A stretch of DNA of 64,000 bases from an uncultured Veillonellaceae bacterium (GTDB lineage: Bacteria; Bacillota; Negativicutes; Selenomonadales; Selenomonadaceae), in contig CACZZN010000012.1 of the NCBI GenBank assembly GCA_902785705.1, positions 1 through 64,000 on the forward strand, written 5' to 3'. Shown piece by piece: positions 16,030 through 26,640 of the stretch. The number at the start of each line of letters is the position of its first letter. Position 1 is the first letter of the stretch. Under the pieces are notes generated by a model that did no database searches, was not told the origin of the DNA, and saw nothing but the letters and a program-made list of their open reading frames with translations. Position numbers and translations under genes: made by a program.

Positions 16030-17169
16030 CTAATCCGAAATATCGACATCCGGCACGATGCTGAGTCTGTACTGCGGGTAGGCCCTGCCGATTTCTTCAT
16101 ACAGAATGCGCAGCCCTTCCTGCGGACGGATGTCAAAGTTCATAACCACGTCAAAGCGCATTTCCCCGCTCTCGGCATCCAGATAGAAGCCGTGGAACTG
16201 GAGCGCCCATTCGTGGGCAAGTACCTTTTCGCGGACATCGTTTCGTATGTTCGCCGCTTCCTTGTCCTCGGTATTGTAGGAATATACCCCAACGCCCGCG
16301 AGGATGATGCCGGTTTGCGCATAAACCTTGGCCTCTGCCCTTCTGGTGATTCTGTCCACTTCCTTTACCGTCATATTATCGGGAAGCTCGATGTGGACGG
16401 ATGCCAAATCCTTGTCCGGCCCGTAATTGTACAGAACAAGATCATAGGCGCCCCGAACCTGCGGGTCTTCGCGCAGAATCTCTTTGATTTTCCTGGAAAT
16501 TTCCCCGTCTGTGCGCTTGCCCAAAATTTCATCCAGTGTATCCCGTATCATATCAATGCCGGACTTGATGATAAAACCTGAGATGACCGCACCGACATAG
16601 GCTTCCAGCGACAGGCCGGTGGTGAGGAAAATGATGGCAGAGACCAGGACGGAAAAGGAGAGTACGGCATCAAACATGGCGTCCGCCCCGGAGGCGACGA
16701 GGGAACCGGAGTTCACTTTTTTTCCCTGGGCGGATACATATTTGCCGAGAATGATCTTTACGACAACGGCTGCCGCGATGATCACAAGGGCAGTCATGCC
16801 ATATTCCGGCTGCTCCGGCTCCAAGATTTTCTTGACCGATTCCACCGCCGAGGTAATGCCGGCATAAAGCACAATGCCTGCAATGATCAAGGCGCTGAGG
16901 TATTCGATCCTGCCGTAGCCCAGCGGGTGTTCTTTATCCGGATGCTTGCCCGCCAGCTTTGTTCCCACAATCGTGATGATGGAGGAAAGGGCGTCGGACA
17001 AATTGTTTACAGCATCCAAAATCACCGCGATCGAATTGGACATGAGCCCAATGGCCGCTTTGAATGCTGCGAGAAGCACATTGGTGAAAATGCCGATGAT
17101 ACTGGTTTTGATAATGATACCGTTCCGATTCGAGGCGGTTGTTTCGGTGGACGAGATAGTGTCACTCAT
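16030..17169 (-). CDS. Cation diffusion facilitator (CDF) family metal exporter
   Basis: 379 aa. Six membrane segments with AVILDAVNNLSDALSSI in the second (Asp-rich metal site) and KHPDKEHPLGYGRIEYL after the second/third helices are typical of CDF/FieF-like proton antiporters for Zn, Fe, Mn or Co. The C-terminal half is extended relative to FieF (about 290 aa) by a second ferredoxin-like cytoplasmic segment. The metal cannot be decided from sequence. The stop codon lies in a GGATTAGGAACTGTCC stretch that matches the end of the 36077-36245 repeat. Upstream (17191-17375) lies a tandem structured repeat. Confidence 0.92.
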   Translation of the reverse strand: MSDTISSTETTASNRNGIIIKTSIIGIFTNVLLAAFKAAIGLMSNSIAVILDAVNNLSDALSSIITIVGTKLAGKHPDKEHPLGYGRIEYLSALIIAGIVLYAGITSAVESVKKILEPEQPEYGMTALVIIAAAVVVKIILGKYVSAQGKKVNSGSLVASGADAMFDAVLSFSVLVSAIIFLTTGLSLEAYVGAVISGFIIKSGIDMIRDTLDEILGKRTDGEISRKIKEILREDPQVRGAYDLVLYNYGPDKDLASVHIELPDNMTVKEVDRITRRAEAKVYAQTGIILAGVGVYSYNTEDKEAANIRNDVREKVLAHEWALQFHGFYLDAESGEMRFDVVMNFDIRPQEGLRILYEEIGRAYPQYRLSIVPDVDISD

Positions 17170-17190
17170 ATGGTATTTGCTCCTTTATGT

Positions 17191-17375
17191 TTACTATGAA
17201 ATCTTAGTGAGTGCAAGCCGAAGGCGCAGCAGGAGCTTAGATTTCATGTAAGGGCGTGTGGACACCGAAGGTGTCCGGTAAGTTTACTATGAAATCTTAG
17301 CGAATACAAGCCAAAGGCGCAGTATGAGCTTAGATTTCGTGTAAGGACGTAATGCGAAACACCGTTTCGCATGGA
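17191..17375. repeat. Two tandem units of a hairpin-rich repeat (family 2)
   Basis: The sequence GTTTACTATGAAATCTTAG starts both units (17191 and 17282, period 91 bp). Each unit has an outer stem GAAATCT/AGATTTC enclosing a small GCC-GAA-GGC or GCC-AAA-GGC hairpin. Unit 1 ends in GGACACC-GAA-GGTGTCC (17260-17276). Unit 2 ends in ATGCGAAAC (17352-17360) pairing with GTTTCGCAT (17364-17372). Related copies are at 31898, 38329 and 45789. It fills most of the gap between the PAS-like gene and the CDF gene. Confidence 0.75.
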
Positions 17376-17461
17376 GTTTGTTATGAATTAAGGAGCGGCG
17401 TCGTTTTGAAGCCGCTCCTTTGTTTCCCTGAGAGTTCTGCTTTTCGTTGTTGTCTGCCGTA

Positions 17462-17848
17462 TTACTTGTTCGCTATATCCTTTACGATGTCTTTGTCGAT
17501 GGTTACGTTCTTCGCTTCCTCGTACTCCATGGCGATGCCGATGCTGAAATGGAGCATCCACTCCGGCTTTTCCGGCAGCGGAATCCAGTAGCCGTAGGCA
17601 TCCTTGCCGAAAGGCCCCGGATAGGTGATGCAGATTGGTTGTTTCGTGTCTGCCGCCTCGTTGGCGCGGCAGCCTTTGTGCTGTTCCGGCTTGCCGTAGG
17701 ACGAGCATTTCGTCCCGGCCTTGATACCGATTTCCTGGGCTTTCGTGTTCGCGGCAACAATTTCCCGGCTCTTCTTGATCATCATGATGGGCTCGGGGAA
17801 ACCGTCCCACATGCAGTGGAACGCGCGGATGATTTCTTCGTCTGTCAT
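17462..17848 (-). CDS. Small stand-alone PAS-like protein
   Basis: 128 aa. The first 45 residues (MWDGFPEPIMMIKKSREIVAANTKAQE split over two strands) look like the start of a PAS fold, followed by a Cys-containing stretch (KCSSYG, HKGCRANEA) and a WIPLPEK segment. There is no output domain, signal peptide or membrane segment, so it would be a cytoplasmic sensor or ligand-binding protein. It is the last gene of a minus-strand run with the CxCxxC protein and the aldolase, 25 bp downstream of the former. PAS assignment is by pattern only. Confidence 0.6.
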   Translation of the reverse strand: MTDEEIIRAFHCMWDGFPEPIMMIKKSREIVAANTKAQEIGIKAGTKCSSYGKPEQHKGCRANEAADTKQPICITYPGPFGKDAYGYWIPLPEKPEWMLHFSIGIAMEYEEAKNVTIDKDIVKDIANK

Positions 17849-17873
17849 ACCCTGGCTCCTTTCCTTTTTTATT

Positions 17874-18221
17874 TTACAGAATGAGCTCTTTGTTGTCCAG
17901 AATCGCCCGGCCCGCTTTGCAGGCGGGGCAGTCGCACCACTTTCCGCCGGCAGCCTTGACTTCCTTGAAATGTGCCAGCATGTTCGCTGCCGCTTCCGCG
18001 CCCACGGCTTTCCTTCCCGCCTCCGAGCCGAAAAGCTCGATCACTTCGTCAATGGTCTGCACGTCAGCTTCCAGCTCAGCGACCAGCTTCGCGCTGAGCG
18101 CCTTTTCCTCCGGCGTGCCCACCGCTTTCAGCCACTCTTCCGCCAAAGCTTTCAGCGGCGCGTAGCAGCTCGGAGCCGCCGCCAGATTTTTGACTTGCTC
18201 GATGATGTCTGTTTTTGTCAT
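17874..18221 (-). CDS. Small protein with C-terminal CxCxxC motif, function unknown
   Basis: 115 aa, mostly helical and soluble. The only striking feature is WCDCPACKAG near residues 95-104, a possible metal- or cluster-binding or redox site. I do not recognise a family with a known activity. ATG follows GGGAGGAAAACGAC. It lies between the aldolase and the PAS-like gene and is probably cotranscribed with both. Confidence 0.75.
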   Translation of the reverse strand: MTKTDIIEQVKNLAAAPSCYAPLKALAEEWLKAVGTPEEKALSAKLVAELEADVQTIDEVIELFGSEAGRKAVGAEAAANMLAHFKEVKAAGGKWCDCPACKAGRAILDNKELIL

Positions 18222-18265
18222 GTCGTTTTCCTCCCAATTTGTATTGTAGCATAAACTTAGGGGAA

Positions 18266-19057
18266 CTATCCTTCAATCCCTTTTTTGAACATGGACAGTG
18301 TCGTGTCCGCCGCGTTGGCAAGGAACGCCGTGTCCGCGCCGAGGCCAAGGAAGCTGACGCCGAGATCGACGAAGTGCTTCGCCTGCTCCGGCGTGACGGC
18401 AATCGTTCCCACCGGTTTGCCCAGCGCTTTGATGCGCTTGATCATGTCGTCCATGGCAGCCGCAACTTCGGGATGGAAAATATCAATGCCGTGTCCCATG
18501 TCCACCGCTAGGTCGATAGGACCCAGAAAAATCGCTCCGACACCCGGCGTTTTCACGATGTCCTCCAAATTCTCCATGCCACGCTTGCTTTCGATTTGCG
18601 GCAAAATGCAGATCTCGTCGACATTGCGCTCCAAATAATCGGCATGGCGGCCGAAGCGCCCCGCGCGGACGGCCGTCGCCCCGAAGCCCCGGTTTCCCCT
18701 CGGCGCATAGGACGCCCAATACATGATGCGTTCGGTTTCCTCGCCCGTTTCGACCTTCGGGATGATGATGTTTTGGATGCCGCTGTCCAAAAGCTGCTTG
18801 AGGATGCCCGTACCTGCCTCCGGGACGCGGACTACCGGTGTCATATCGTAGGGCGCAATCGCCCGCGCAACATCCAGGATCGTCTGGACGGTATGCGGCC
18901 CGTGCTCGCCGTCGATAAACAGCCAGTCGTATTCGGAAGTCGCCAGGATCTCCGCCACGTCCGCCGAAGTCGTCTCCTGCCCCACGCCGTACTGCAGGAT
19001 GCCCGCTTCAATGCTGTGCTTGAATTTGTTGTGCAAATAGTCTTTGGCCATCGTCAT
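18266..19057 (-). CDS. HpcH/HpaI-family class II aldolase
   Basis: 263 aa TIM-barrel of the HpcH/HpaI/2-dehydro-3-deoxy sugar acid aldolase family, which reversibly cleaves 4-hydroxy-2-oxo acids to pyruvate plus an aldehyde using a divalent metal. Signatures are [12 protein letters not shown] (about 43-54), RVPEAG, the metal-ligand Glu in [10 protein letters not shown] and [12 protein letters not shown]. The exact sugar acid is unknown. It has a strong promoter at 19102-19129 and a palindrome upstream, and the TetR gene is the next gene on the same strand. A methyl-dependent start MTMAKDY is used, after GGGAGGAAAAACC. Confidence 0.9.
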   Translation of the reverse strand: MTMAKDYLHNKFKHSIEAGILQYGVGQETTSADVAEILATSEYDWLFIDGEHGPHTVQTILDVARAIAPYDMTPVVRVPEAGTGILKQLLDSGIQNIIIPKVETGEETERIMYWASYAPRGNRGFGATAVRAGRFGRHADYLERNVDEICILPQIESKRGMENLEDIVKTPGVGAIFLGPIDLAVDMGHGIDIFHPEVAAAMDDMIKRIKALGKPVGTIAVTPEQAKHFVDLGVSFLGLGADTAFLANAADTTLSMFKKGIEG

Positions 19058-19101
19058 AGGTTTTTCCTCCCGTTTCTGCGCAAAATAAACTTCCTATGAA
19101 A

Positions 19102-19129
19102 ATTCTACCATTTGCGGTGGTATTGTCAA
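19102..19129 (-). promoter_or_regulatory. Promoter of the aldolase operon
   Basis: On the minus strand TTGACA (19129-19124), a 16-bp spacer and TAGAAT (19107-19102). It is the best -35 in the window and lies between tetR and the aldolase gene, so the aldolase operon need not depend on tetR transcription. Confidence 0.7.
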
Positions 19130-19132
19130 TTT

Positions 19133-19150
19133 ACGATTTCGCCGAATCGT
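19133..19150. promoter_or_regulatory. Candidate TetR operator palindrome
   Basis: ACGATT-N6-AATCGT, a perfect 6+6 inverted repeat, abuts the -35 of the aldolase promoter and lies 5 bp after the tetR stop. Size and position suit a TetR-family site. The link to the neighbouring regulator is inferred. Confidence 0.45.
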
Positions 19151-19154
19151 CAAC

Positions 19155-19709
19155 TTATTCGCCGTATACGCATGGCTTTAAGTCCTCCGGGATGCCGGCC
19201 TCCAGATAGACCGCAAACGTTTCCGCCGGGATCGGTGCTCCGCCCAGCATCCATTCAGCGACCATCTGTACCGTGCCGTAAGCGTACAGCTTCATCAGCG
19301 CCTCCAGTTTCGGCGACGGCGCTGTGCAGCCTCTTGACGCGATAAAATCCCGCAGCACAGTGAAGTGGATCCGCGCCACATGGTGCAGGAAATAATTTTG
19401 TCCCGAAGTGTTTTTCAGCGCATTCAGGATGAATTTTCGATTTTCGTCAAAATACTGCACAATGCCTAAGATAGCGTTTCCGATGGTATATCCCTCTTCT
19501 CCCAGACGTTCCACGATCTGCTTGACCGGTTCGGCGTAAGCCCAGACAATGAGGTCGTACTTATCCCGAAAATGGTTGTAAAAGGTCGTCTTGGTCAGAC
19601 CGCAGGCTGCGGAAATCTCCTGTACCGTGATCTTGTCGACGCTTTTTGTCGCCGAAAGTTTGACGAGGGAATGGGCAAGCAGTTCCTTCGTGTTTTTTTT
19701 TGTTTTCAT
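19155..19709 (-). CDS. TetR/AcrR-family transcriptional regulator (DhaS-like)
   Basis: 184 aa. The N-terminal helix-turn-helix (residues about 10-55: VDKITVQEISAACGLTK then TTFYNHFRDKYDLI) is typical TetR, and the C-terminal half resembles the DhaS/TetR_C_8 type. It should bind DNA as a dimer and respond to a small ligand. It is upstream of, and on the same strand as, the aldolase operon, with a palindrome between them, so it likely controls that operon. ATG follows GGGGCGGAACAAGAC. Confidence 0.9.
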   Translation of the reverse strand: MKTKKNTKELLAHSLVKLSATKSVDKITVQEISAACGLTKTTFYNHFRDKYDLIVWAYAEPVKQIVERLGEEGYTIGNAILGIVQYFDENRKFILNALKNTSGQNYFLHHVARIHFTVLRDFIASRGCTAPSPKLEALMKLYAYGTVQMVAEWMLGGAPIPAETFAVYLEAGIPEDLKPCVYGE

Positions 19710-19971
19710 GTCTTGTTCCGCCCCTATGCAGCCATGTTTGGCTTGATGCCTGAGATTGTGAGAAGAACTGTCTAAAGCATAAATTCGCTGTTAGGAGTGT
19801 GGATTCCTGCTTTGGGGAAACGTCAGCTAAAATCCTGCTTGCCGTCAAGGGGCAAACTGTTGTATAATGAGCTTTAATGGCTTGAACCTTGCTATCGGCA
19901 GGGGACAGCAACGACGATGGATTTATGCGCGACAGCATAGGTCATGGCGAACACAGTAGGAGGATAGGGTC

Positions 19972-21573
19972 ATGTCATTGCAGCTCGATACACTTTTGAA
20001 AAAGATCCTCAGCACGACGCAAACCGCTATCTTTTGGAAAGACAAAGATCGCCGCTTTTTGGGCGCAAACAAGGCTTTTTTGGACTATTACGGGTTCCCG
20101 TCCGTGGACAGCATCCTTGGAAAGACCGATGAGGAGATGGGCTGGCACGAGGAAAACGAGCCGTACAAAAACGATGAGATAAGTGTCCTGCAGACCGGCA
20201 AGTCCACGCGGCGCGTGCTGGGACGCTGCATGTGCCGTGGCGAGATGCGCGATATTGTGGCAAGCAAGAGCCCGATGTACGAGAACGGGGAGATCATCGG
20301 ACTGGTCGGCACCTTCGAGGATGTGACGGAGGCGCTTGCCAGCCATCGGAAGATCAAGCAGCTCAATCGGCAGCTCCGCGTGGCGGCAAAAAAAGCGCAG
20401 GCCGCCGACAATGCAAAGACCGAGTTCCTTTCCAATGTGAGCCACGATATGCGCACACCGCTCAACGGCATCCTTGGCTTTGCGGAACTGGCGCTCCTTA
20501 CGGACGACCCCGGGCTGCAGCGCTCCTACCTGGAAAAGATTGCCGCTTCGGGGCGGCTGCTCAGGAAGCTCATCGACGATACGCTGGAGCTTTCGCATAT
20601 CGCCAGCGGGCAGACCGAAGCGAATGTCACGGATGTGGATGTATCCGCTTTGCTGGGCGATCTGATTACGACCATCGAGCCGCTGGCGCATTCCAAACAG
20701 CTGGAGTTCCATGTGGACAATCAGCTGCAGGAGACGCACATGATCCGCACGGATCCCGTGCTTTTGAGCAAGATCCTGCTGAACCTGCTTTCCAATGCGG
20801 TGAAATTCACGCCTGCAGGAGGGAAGGTGGAGTTCCAGATCACCAGCCACGATGCCTATCGCCAGAATGACATTGCGCATTACTGCTTTGTCGTACGGGA
20901 TAACGGCATCGGCATGAGCGAGGAGTTCCAACGGAAGATGTACGAGCCCTTCACGCAGGAAATGGACAGCGCTATCCCCCTTTCCGAGGGAACCGGTCTG
21001 GGGCTTACCATCACACGGCAGGCGGTGGAGCTTCTGGGCGGAAATCTGAGCGTGGAAAGCCAGAAGGGGCACGGGACTTTTTTCACGCTGGAGCTGACCC
21101 TGCGCGCAGCGGAACAGAAGGATACTTCGACGCCTGAGACGTATCTCTCGGCTCATGCCCTGCAGGATGCGAAGCTGCTCCTCTGCGAGGATAATCCGCT
21201 GAACCAGGAAATCGCGAAATCGCTGCTCGAAATGAACGGCATGCAGGTCATCTGCGCCGCCGATGGCGAGGAAGGGCTGCGTACGGTGCAGGAATCCGAT
21301 CTCTACGGGCTGGATCTCATTCTCATGGATATTCGTATGCCGGGGATGAACGGTCTGGTGGCCTCGAAGGCAATCCGGGCGCTGAACCGTCCGGATACGA
21401 AGAAAATCCCCATTGTGGCGCTCTCCGCCAATGCCTTTCAGGAAGATATCGCGGAATCCCGCGCCGCGGGCATGAACGCTCATCTGACCAAGCCGTTCCA
21501 GATCGAGCGGCTGCTTTCCTGCATCACGCCCCTGATCGAAAATTACCGCAGGGAAAAAGAATCCGTTCAATAA
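19972..21573 (+). CDS. Hybrid sensor histidine kinase (PAS - kinase - receiver)
   Basis: 533 aa, no membrane segment. PAS domain about 10-120 ([17 protein letters not shown]), coiled linker, HisKA with phospho-His158 in [13 protein letters not shown], HATPase with the N-box [11 protein letters not shown]1 RDNGIGM and G2 GTGLGLT, then a receiver domain from about 400 with EDN, phospho-Asp453 in [10 protein letters not shown] and the Lys in LTKPFQ. It is a cytoplasmic hybrid kinase that needs a downstream phosphotransfer partner, and none is adjacent. A TATAAT near 19863 with TTGCCG 18 bp upstream is a plausible promoter. A strong terminator follows. Confidence 0.95.
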   Translation: MSLQLDTLLKKILSTTQTAIFWKDKDRRFLGANKAFLDYYGFPSVDSILGKTDEEMGWHEENEPYKNDEISVLQTGKSTRRVLGRCMCRGEMRDIVASKSPMYENGEIIGLVGTFEDVTEALASHRKIKQLNRQLRVAAKKAQAADNAKTEFLSNVSHDMRTPLNGILGFAELALLTDDPGLQRSYLEKIAASGRLLRKLIDDTLELSHIASGQTEANVTDVDVSALLGDLITTIEPLAHSKQLEFHVDNQLQETHMIRTDPVLLSKILLNLLSNAVKFTPAGGKVEFQITSHDAYRQNDIAHYCFVVRDNGIGMSEEFQRKMYEPFTQEMDSAIPLSEGTGLGLTITRQAVELLGGNLSVESQKGHGTFFTLELTLRAAEQKDTSTPETYLSAHALQDAKLLLCEDNPLNQEIAKSLLEMNGMQVICAADGEEGLRTVQESDLYGLDLILMDIRMPGMNGLVASKAIRALNRPDTKKIPIVALSANAFQEDIAESRAAGMNAHLTKPFQIERLLSCITPLIENYRREKESVQ

Positions 21574-21576
21574 GAA

Positions 21577-21614
21577 CAGCGTCCCGTTTCAAATCAAACG
21601 GGACGCTGCTTTTA
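21577..21614. terminator. Convergent terminator between the hybrid kinase and gyrA
   Basis: CAGCGTCCCGTTT pairs perfectly with AAACGGGACGCTG around a 6-nt loop, with CTTTTA after it on the plus strand. It lies directly after the kinase stop and 13 bp before the gyrA stop, so it can serve both. Confidence 0.8.
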
Positions 21615-21627
21615 TTGCCTTGCGTTG

Positions 21628-24057
<2,430 letters not shown>

Positions 24058-24141
24058 ACTCTCACCTCATTTTTCTCAATCCGTATAAACCCATGACTAA
24101 TAGGAAAATAATATATCACCCAATCGAAAATCTATCTGCTC

Positions 24142-24170
24142 TTGAAAAACAAATCCTCAAATGATATAAT
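24142..24170 (+). promoter_or_regulatory. Promoter of the putative antitoxin RNA
   Basis: TTGAAA (24142-24147), exactly 17 bp, TATAAT (24165-24170). No protein gene follows on this strand before a terminator at 24240-24268, so the product should be a short RNA. Confidence 0.7.
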
Positions 24171-24176
24171 AGCAGC

Positions 24177-24268
24177 AGAAGGAGCGAAGTGGCGTGTTGC
24201 AGCGTCAGTCGCCTCCAAGATGGTTTCTTAGAGGGGAGAGGCTGTCCGGTTTTGGGCGGTCTTTTTCT
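24177..24268 (+). ncRNA. Candidate type I antitoxin RNA (about 90 nt)
   Basis: The segment has a near-consensus promoter just upstream and ends in a strong terminator: GGCTGTCC (24240-24247) pairs fully, counting G-U, with GGGCGGTC (24254-24261), followed by TTTTTCTTT. The pairing works only on the plus strand. It converges on the toxin gene and ends 5 bp short of the toxin stop codon, so it can base-pair with the 3' end of a toxin mRNA that extends past its stop, as RatA does with txpA mRNA in Bacillus subtilis. No ORF with a ribosome site lies inside. Confidence 0.6.
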
Positions 24269-24273
24269 TTGCC

Positions 24274-24351
24274 TTATTTCAAGGCTTGGATTATAGCGAC
24301 TAACAATGCCGCTGCTGCCAAAGCTAAGGAAAGCTTCTCATACATCGTCAT
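24274..24351 (-). CDS. Putative holin-like type I toxin, 25 aa
   Basis: A 25-codon ORF beginning MTMYEKLSLALAA and ending IIQALK encodes one short hydrophobic helix with a polar, basic end. The M-T-x-Y-E-x-L-S start followed by a membrane helix is the pattern of the putative holin-like toxin family (BsrG/BsrE/TxpA relatives). A strong ribosome site AGGAGGT (24359-24365) is 7 bp from the ATG, and it can be masked because CCTCC just upstream forms a CCTCC-TTTGCA-GGAGG hairpin with it. Its own promoter is at 24407-24435. A convergent small RNA gene lies at its 3' side. It should depolarise or damage the inner membrane when free of its antitoxin. Confidence 0.75.
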   Translation of the reverse strand: MTMYEKLSLALAAAALLVAIIQALK

Positions 24352-24406
24352 ACGCGCCACCTCCTGCAAAGGAGGCAAACCGACTCGCCATCTCGCTCCC
24401 GCGACT

Positions 24407-24435
24407 ATTCTATCACAAAAGCCACGGTTTCACAA
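24407..24435 (-). promoter_or_regulatory. Promoter of the toxin gene
   Basis: On the minus strand TTGTGA (24435-24430), a 17-bp spacer and TAGAAT (24412-24407). The -35 lies inside the ppx terminator hairpin. Transcription would start near 24400, giving a leader of about 50 nt with the ribosome-site hairpin. Confidence 0.6.
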
Positions 24436-24444
24436 CCGCGGCTT
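24411..24444 (-). terminator. Terminator of the ppx gene
   Basis: On the minus strand AAGCCGCGGTT pairs with AACCGTGGCTT (one G-U) around a 4-nt loop, followed by TTTTG. It lies 14 bp after the ppx stop. Confidence 0.7.
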
Positions 24445-24457
24445 CAACTGTATGTCG

Positions 24458-25369
24458 TTATATATCGCTCAAGACTTCGCTGTAGATGAACCCTTCCCGC
24501 ACGCCGGAGTCGCTGTAGACAATCGATGTGCTCGAAAAGCGCTTGGCCAGCACATCCGCGATGATGAGCCCCGGGATGAAGGTGTGCAGGCGGTCGGGAA
24601 CCGTGCGCATGAGCAGGATGGTATCCTGCTGGGTCATCTCGCTGTCCCGCAGGAAGCGCCGAATGATGCTCGGTATGCGCTTTGTATCGATGCGCGTATT
24701 GACGCGCCTGAACCCGTACATGGAATTGTAAAGCGCTGTCGCGCCCTTGAACGTGCCGCCGATGCCGCAGATCTGGGCGTGGGAAAGCGCCTGGAACTCC
24801 TGCACCGCCCCGATGGTCGCCTCTGCCTCGGCGCGCATGGCCATGGCCTCTTCCAGCGAGGGGAAGATGGATGTCGCATACCTTGTATGGAAGCCCAAGG
24901 AGCCGATGGGGAGGCTTACTTTTTTCTCGATCTCGCGATTTTTGAAATGGACGATTTCCGTGCTTCCGCCGCCGATGTCGATGAGCAGCCCTTCATCTTC
25001 CTCCAGATTGTGCGTCGCGCCGATAAAATCATAAATCGCTTCCTCGTCCCCCGAAATCACACGGATGCTGATTCCGGTCCTGCGCGTGACCTCGCGTATA
25101 ACGGCCTTGCTGTTGCGCGAGTTTCGGATGGCTGCTGTGGTGAATGCCACATATTCATGGATTTGGAGACATTGCAGGAATTTCTTGAACTCTTGGAGAA
25201 TCTCTACCAGCTTGTCAATGCCGGCTTTCTGCAAGGTGTCATTTTTTACATAGGCTGCTAAACCAACGACATGCTTGCGCTTCATGATCATCTCCACGCG
25301 GTCTCCTTCCAGCTCGTAAATCGCGAGCCGCACCGTATTGGAGCCGATGTCCATCATTGCATACAGCAA
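24458..25369 (-). CDS. ppx: Ppx/GppA-family phosphatase
   Basis: 303 aa. It has the ASKHA fold of exopolyphosphatase/guanosine pentaphosphatase: phosphate loop 1 in MMDIGSNTVRL, SGDEEA, the second loop LIDIGGGSTEI, and ICGIGGTFK. It lacks the C-terminal HD-like domain found in longer E. coli-type enzymes, as is usual for short bacterial forms. It should hydrolyse polyphosphate or (p)ppGpp-related pentaphosphate. The TTG at 25369 is preferred because GGGAGGG lies 7 bp upstream; an ATG at 25384 would put that ribosome site inside the gene. It is followed by the toxin-antitoxin locus. Confidence 0.88.
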   Translation of the reverse strand: MLYAMMDIGSNTVRLAIYELEGDRVEMIMKRKHVVGLAAYVKNDTLQKAGIDKLVEILQEFKKFLQCLQIHEYVAFTTAAIRNSRNSKAVIREVTRRTGISIRVISGDEEAIYDFIGATHNLEEDEGLLIDIGGGSTEIVHFKNREIEKKVSLPIGSLGFHTRYATSIFPSLEEAMAMRAEAEATIGAVQEFQALSHAQICGIGGTFKGATALYNSMYGFRRVNTRIDTKRIPSIIRRFLRDSEMTQQDTILLMRTVPDRLHTFIPGLIIADVLAKRFSSTSIVYSDSGVREGFIYSEVLSDI

Positions 25370-25451
25370 GAAAATCCCTCCCATTCCCCAACTTCCGAAT
25401 GTGAGTCAGCAAAAGCGCAGCCGCGAGATGCAGCTGCGCTTCCGTGCAGTG

Positions 25452-26447
25452 TCAGCGCTTCAATCCATGTCCCGTGATCGGAAGCACGACCCGATAGTTA
25501 TCCGGCTTTCCCGCCTGGAAATACGCCAGCGCGCCGGCCAGCACCGCTGCCGAAGTCATCTCCACATAAATGCCGCGGCTGGACAGATACTTCTTTGCCC
25601 GTACGATTTCCGTGTCCTCCACCGCCACGACATCGCCATCGCTGTTCTTGATGGCCCGTACCATGTCATGCAGGCGTTTCGGCTTCTCGATGCGGATGGC
25701 GTCTGCAATCGTTGTGCGTTTCGGCTGCTCCGGCAGGCCGTGGAACGCCTCATAGAGCGGGTCGCATTTTTTGCTCTGGACCGCCACGAAATGCGGCATG
25801 CGCCCGATTTCCTCGAATCCGTAGTAGAGCCCCAGCAGAAGCGTTCCGTTTCCGACCGGAACAAATACGTAGTCAGGGACGGTATTGCCAAGCTGGCGAT
25901 AGGTTTCATGGGCAATGGACTTCATGCCCTCGAAGAAGAGCGGGTTGTACACATGGGAGGCGTAGTAGGCATCCCCCAGATTCTGCTTGACGGCCGAGCA
26001 TGCCTTCATGCGTCCGTTCGGCACCTTTACGGTCTTTGCGCCGTAGGCTTCGATCTGCTCGATTTTTTCCGGCGAGGCATCGTCCGGCACGTAGACCGTG
26101 CAGTCGATCTTCGCTGCGGCCGCGTAGGCCGCGATCGATGCGCCCGCATTGCCCGCGGAGTCCAGCATGATCTTGTCGATGCCGAGATGCTGGATCTCGT
26201 TGATCAGCGTATAGGCGCCGCGATCCTTGAAGGAACCCGTCGGCTGCATGCTCTCCATCTTCAGCAGGAAATCCAGGTTACCGACGCTGAACGGCAGCAG
26301 CGGCGTCTCATGCTCGCCGATCGTGATTTCATGCACAGGTTCATCCTTGCTGTCTTTGTGCAGGTGGAACATGCCCCCGCATTCGCACATGTAAGAGCGG
26401 CTGTTGAGCGGATACTGCTTTTTGCATTTTTCACAGTAAAAATACAT
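25452..26447 (-). CDS. thrC: Threonine synthase-like PLP enzyme with zinc ribbon
   Basis: 331 aa. An N-terminal zinc ribbon (YCEKCKKQYP then YMCECGGMF) precedes a fold-type II PLP domain with the cofactor lysine in TGSFKDRGA, the DSAGNAGAS substrate loop and the glycine-rich PVGNGTLLLG phosphate loop. The closest functional match is threonine synthase (O-phosphohomoserine to threonine); other fold-II enzymes of the same type cannot be excluded. ATG 26447 is preferred, after GGGGACGATTTGT; the open frame continues upstream but has no good start. It is not next to other threonine genes. Confidence 0.8.
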   Translation of the reverse strand: MYFYCEKCKKQYPLNSRSYMCECGGMFHLHKDSKDEPVHEITIGEHETPLLPFSVGNLDFLLKMESMQPTGSFKDRGAYTLINEIQHLGIDKIMLDSAGNAGASIAAYAAAAKIDCTVYVPDDASPEKIEQIEAYGAKTVKVPNGRMKACSAVKQNLGDAYYASHVYNPLFFEGMKSIAHETYRQLGNTVPDYVFVPVGNGTLLLGLYYGFEEIGRMPHFVAVQSKKCDPLYEAFHGLPEQPKRTTIADAIRIEKPKRLHDMVRAIKNSDGDVVAVEDTEIVRAKKYLSSRGIYVEMTSAAVLAGALAYFQAGKPDNYRVVLPITGHGLKR

Positions 26448-26640
26448 ACAAATCGTCCCCCTATCTGTGGTGATCCTGTCACTCATTGATATCTGTTTGT
26501 ATATATTCGGCATATTCTCCTGATTTCCTCTTTGCGTAGGGTAAGAAATATACTCGCGTTCAAAGAAATTTGTCAAAACCTGCTTCCAGTACAAATTTTC
26601 GATTTCCGAAAAATTTTTCCCAAATTTTTTTATTTGCCCC

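Noticed and set aside
24194-25261. Plus-strand open frame across the toxin-antitoxin region and ppx
   Set aside because: It is antisense to ppx and passes through the antitoxin terminator; there is no ribosome site and no motif.
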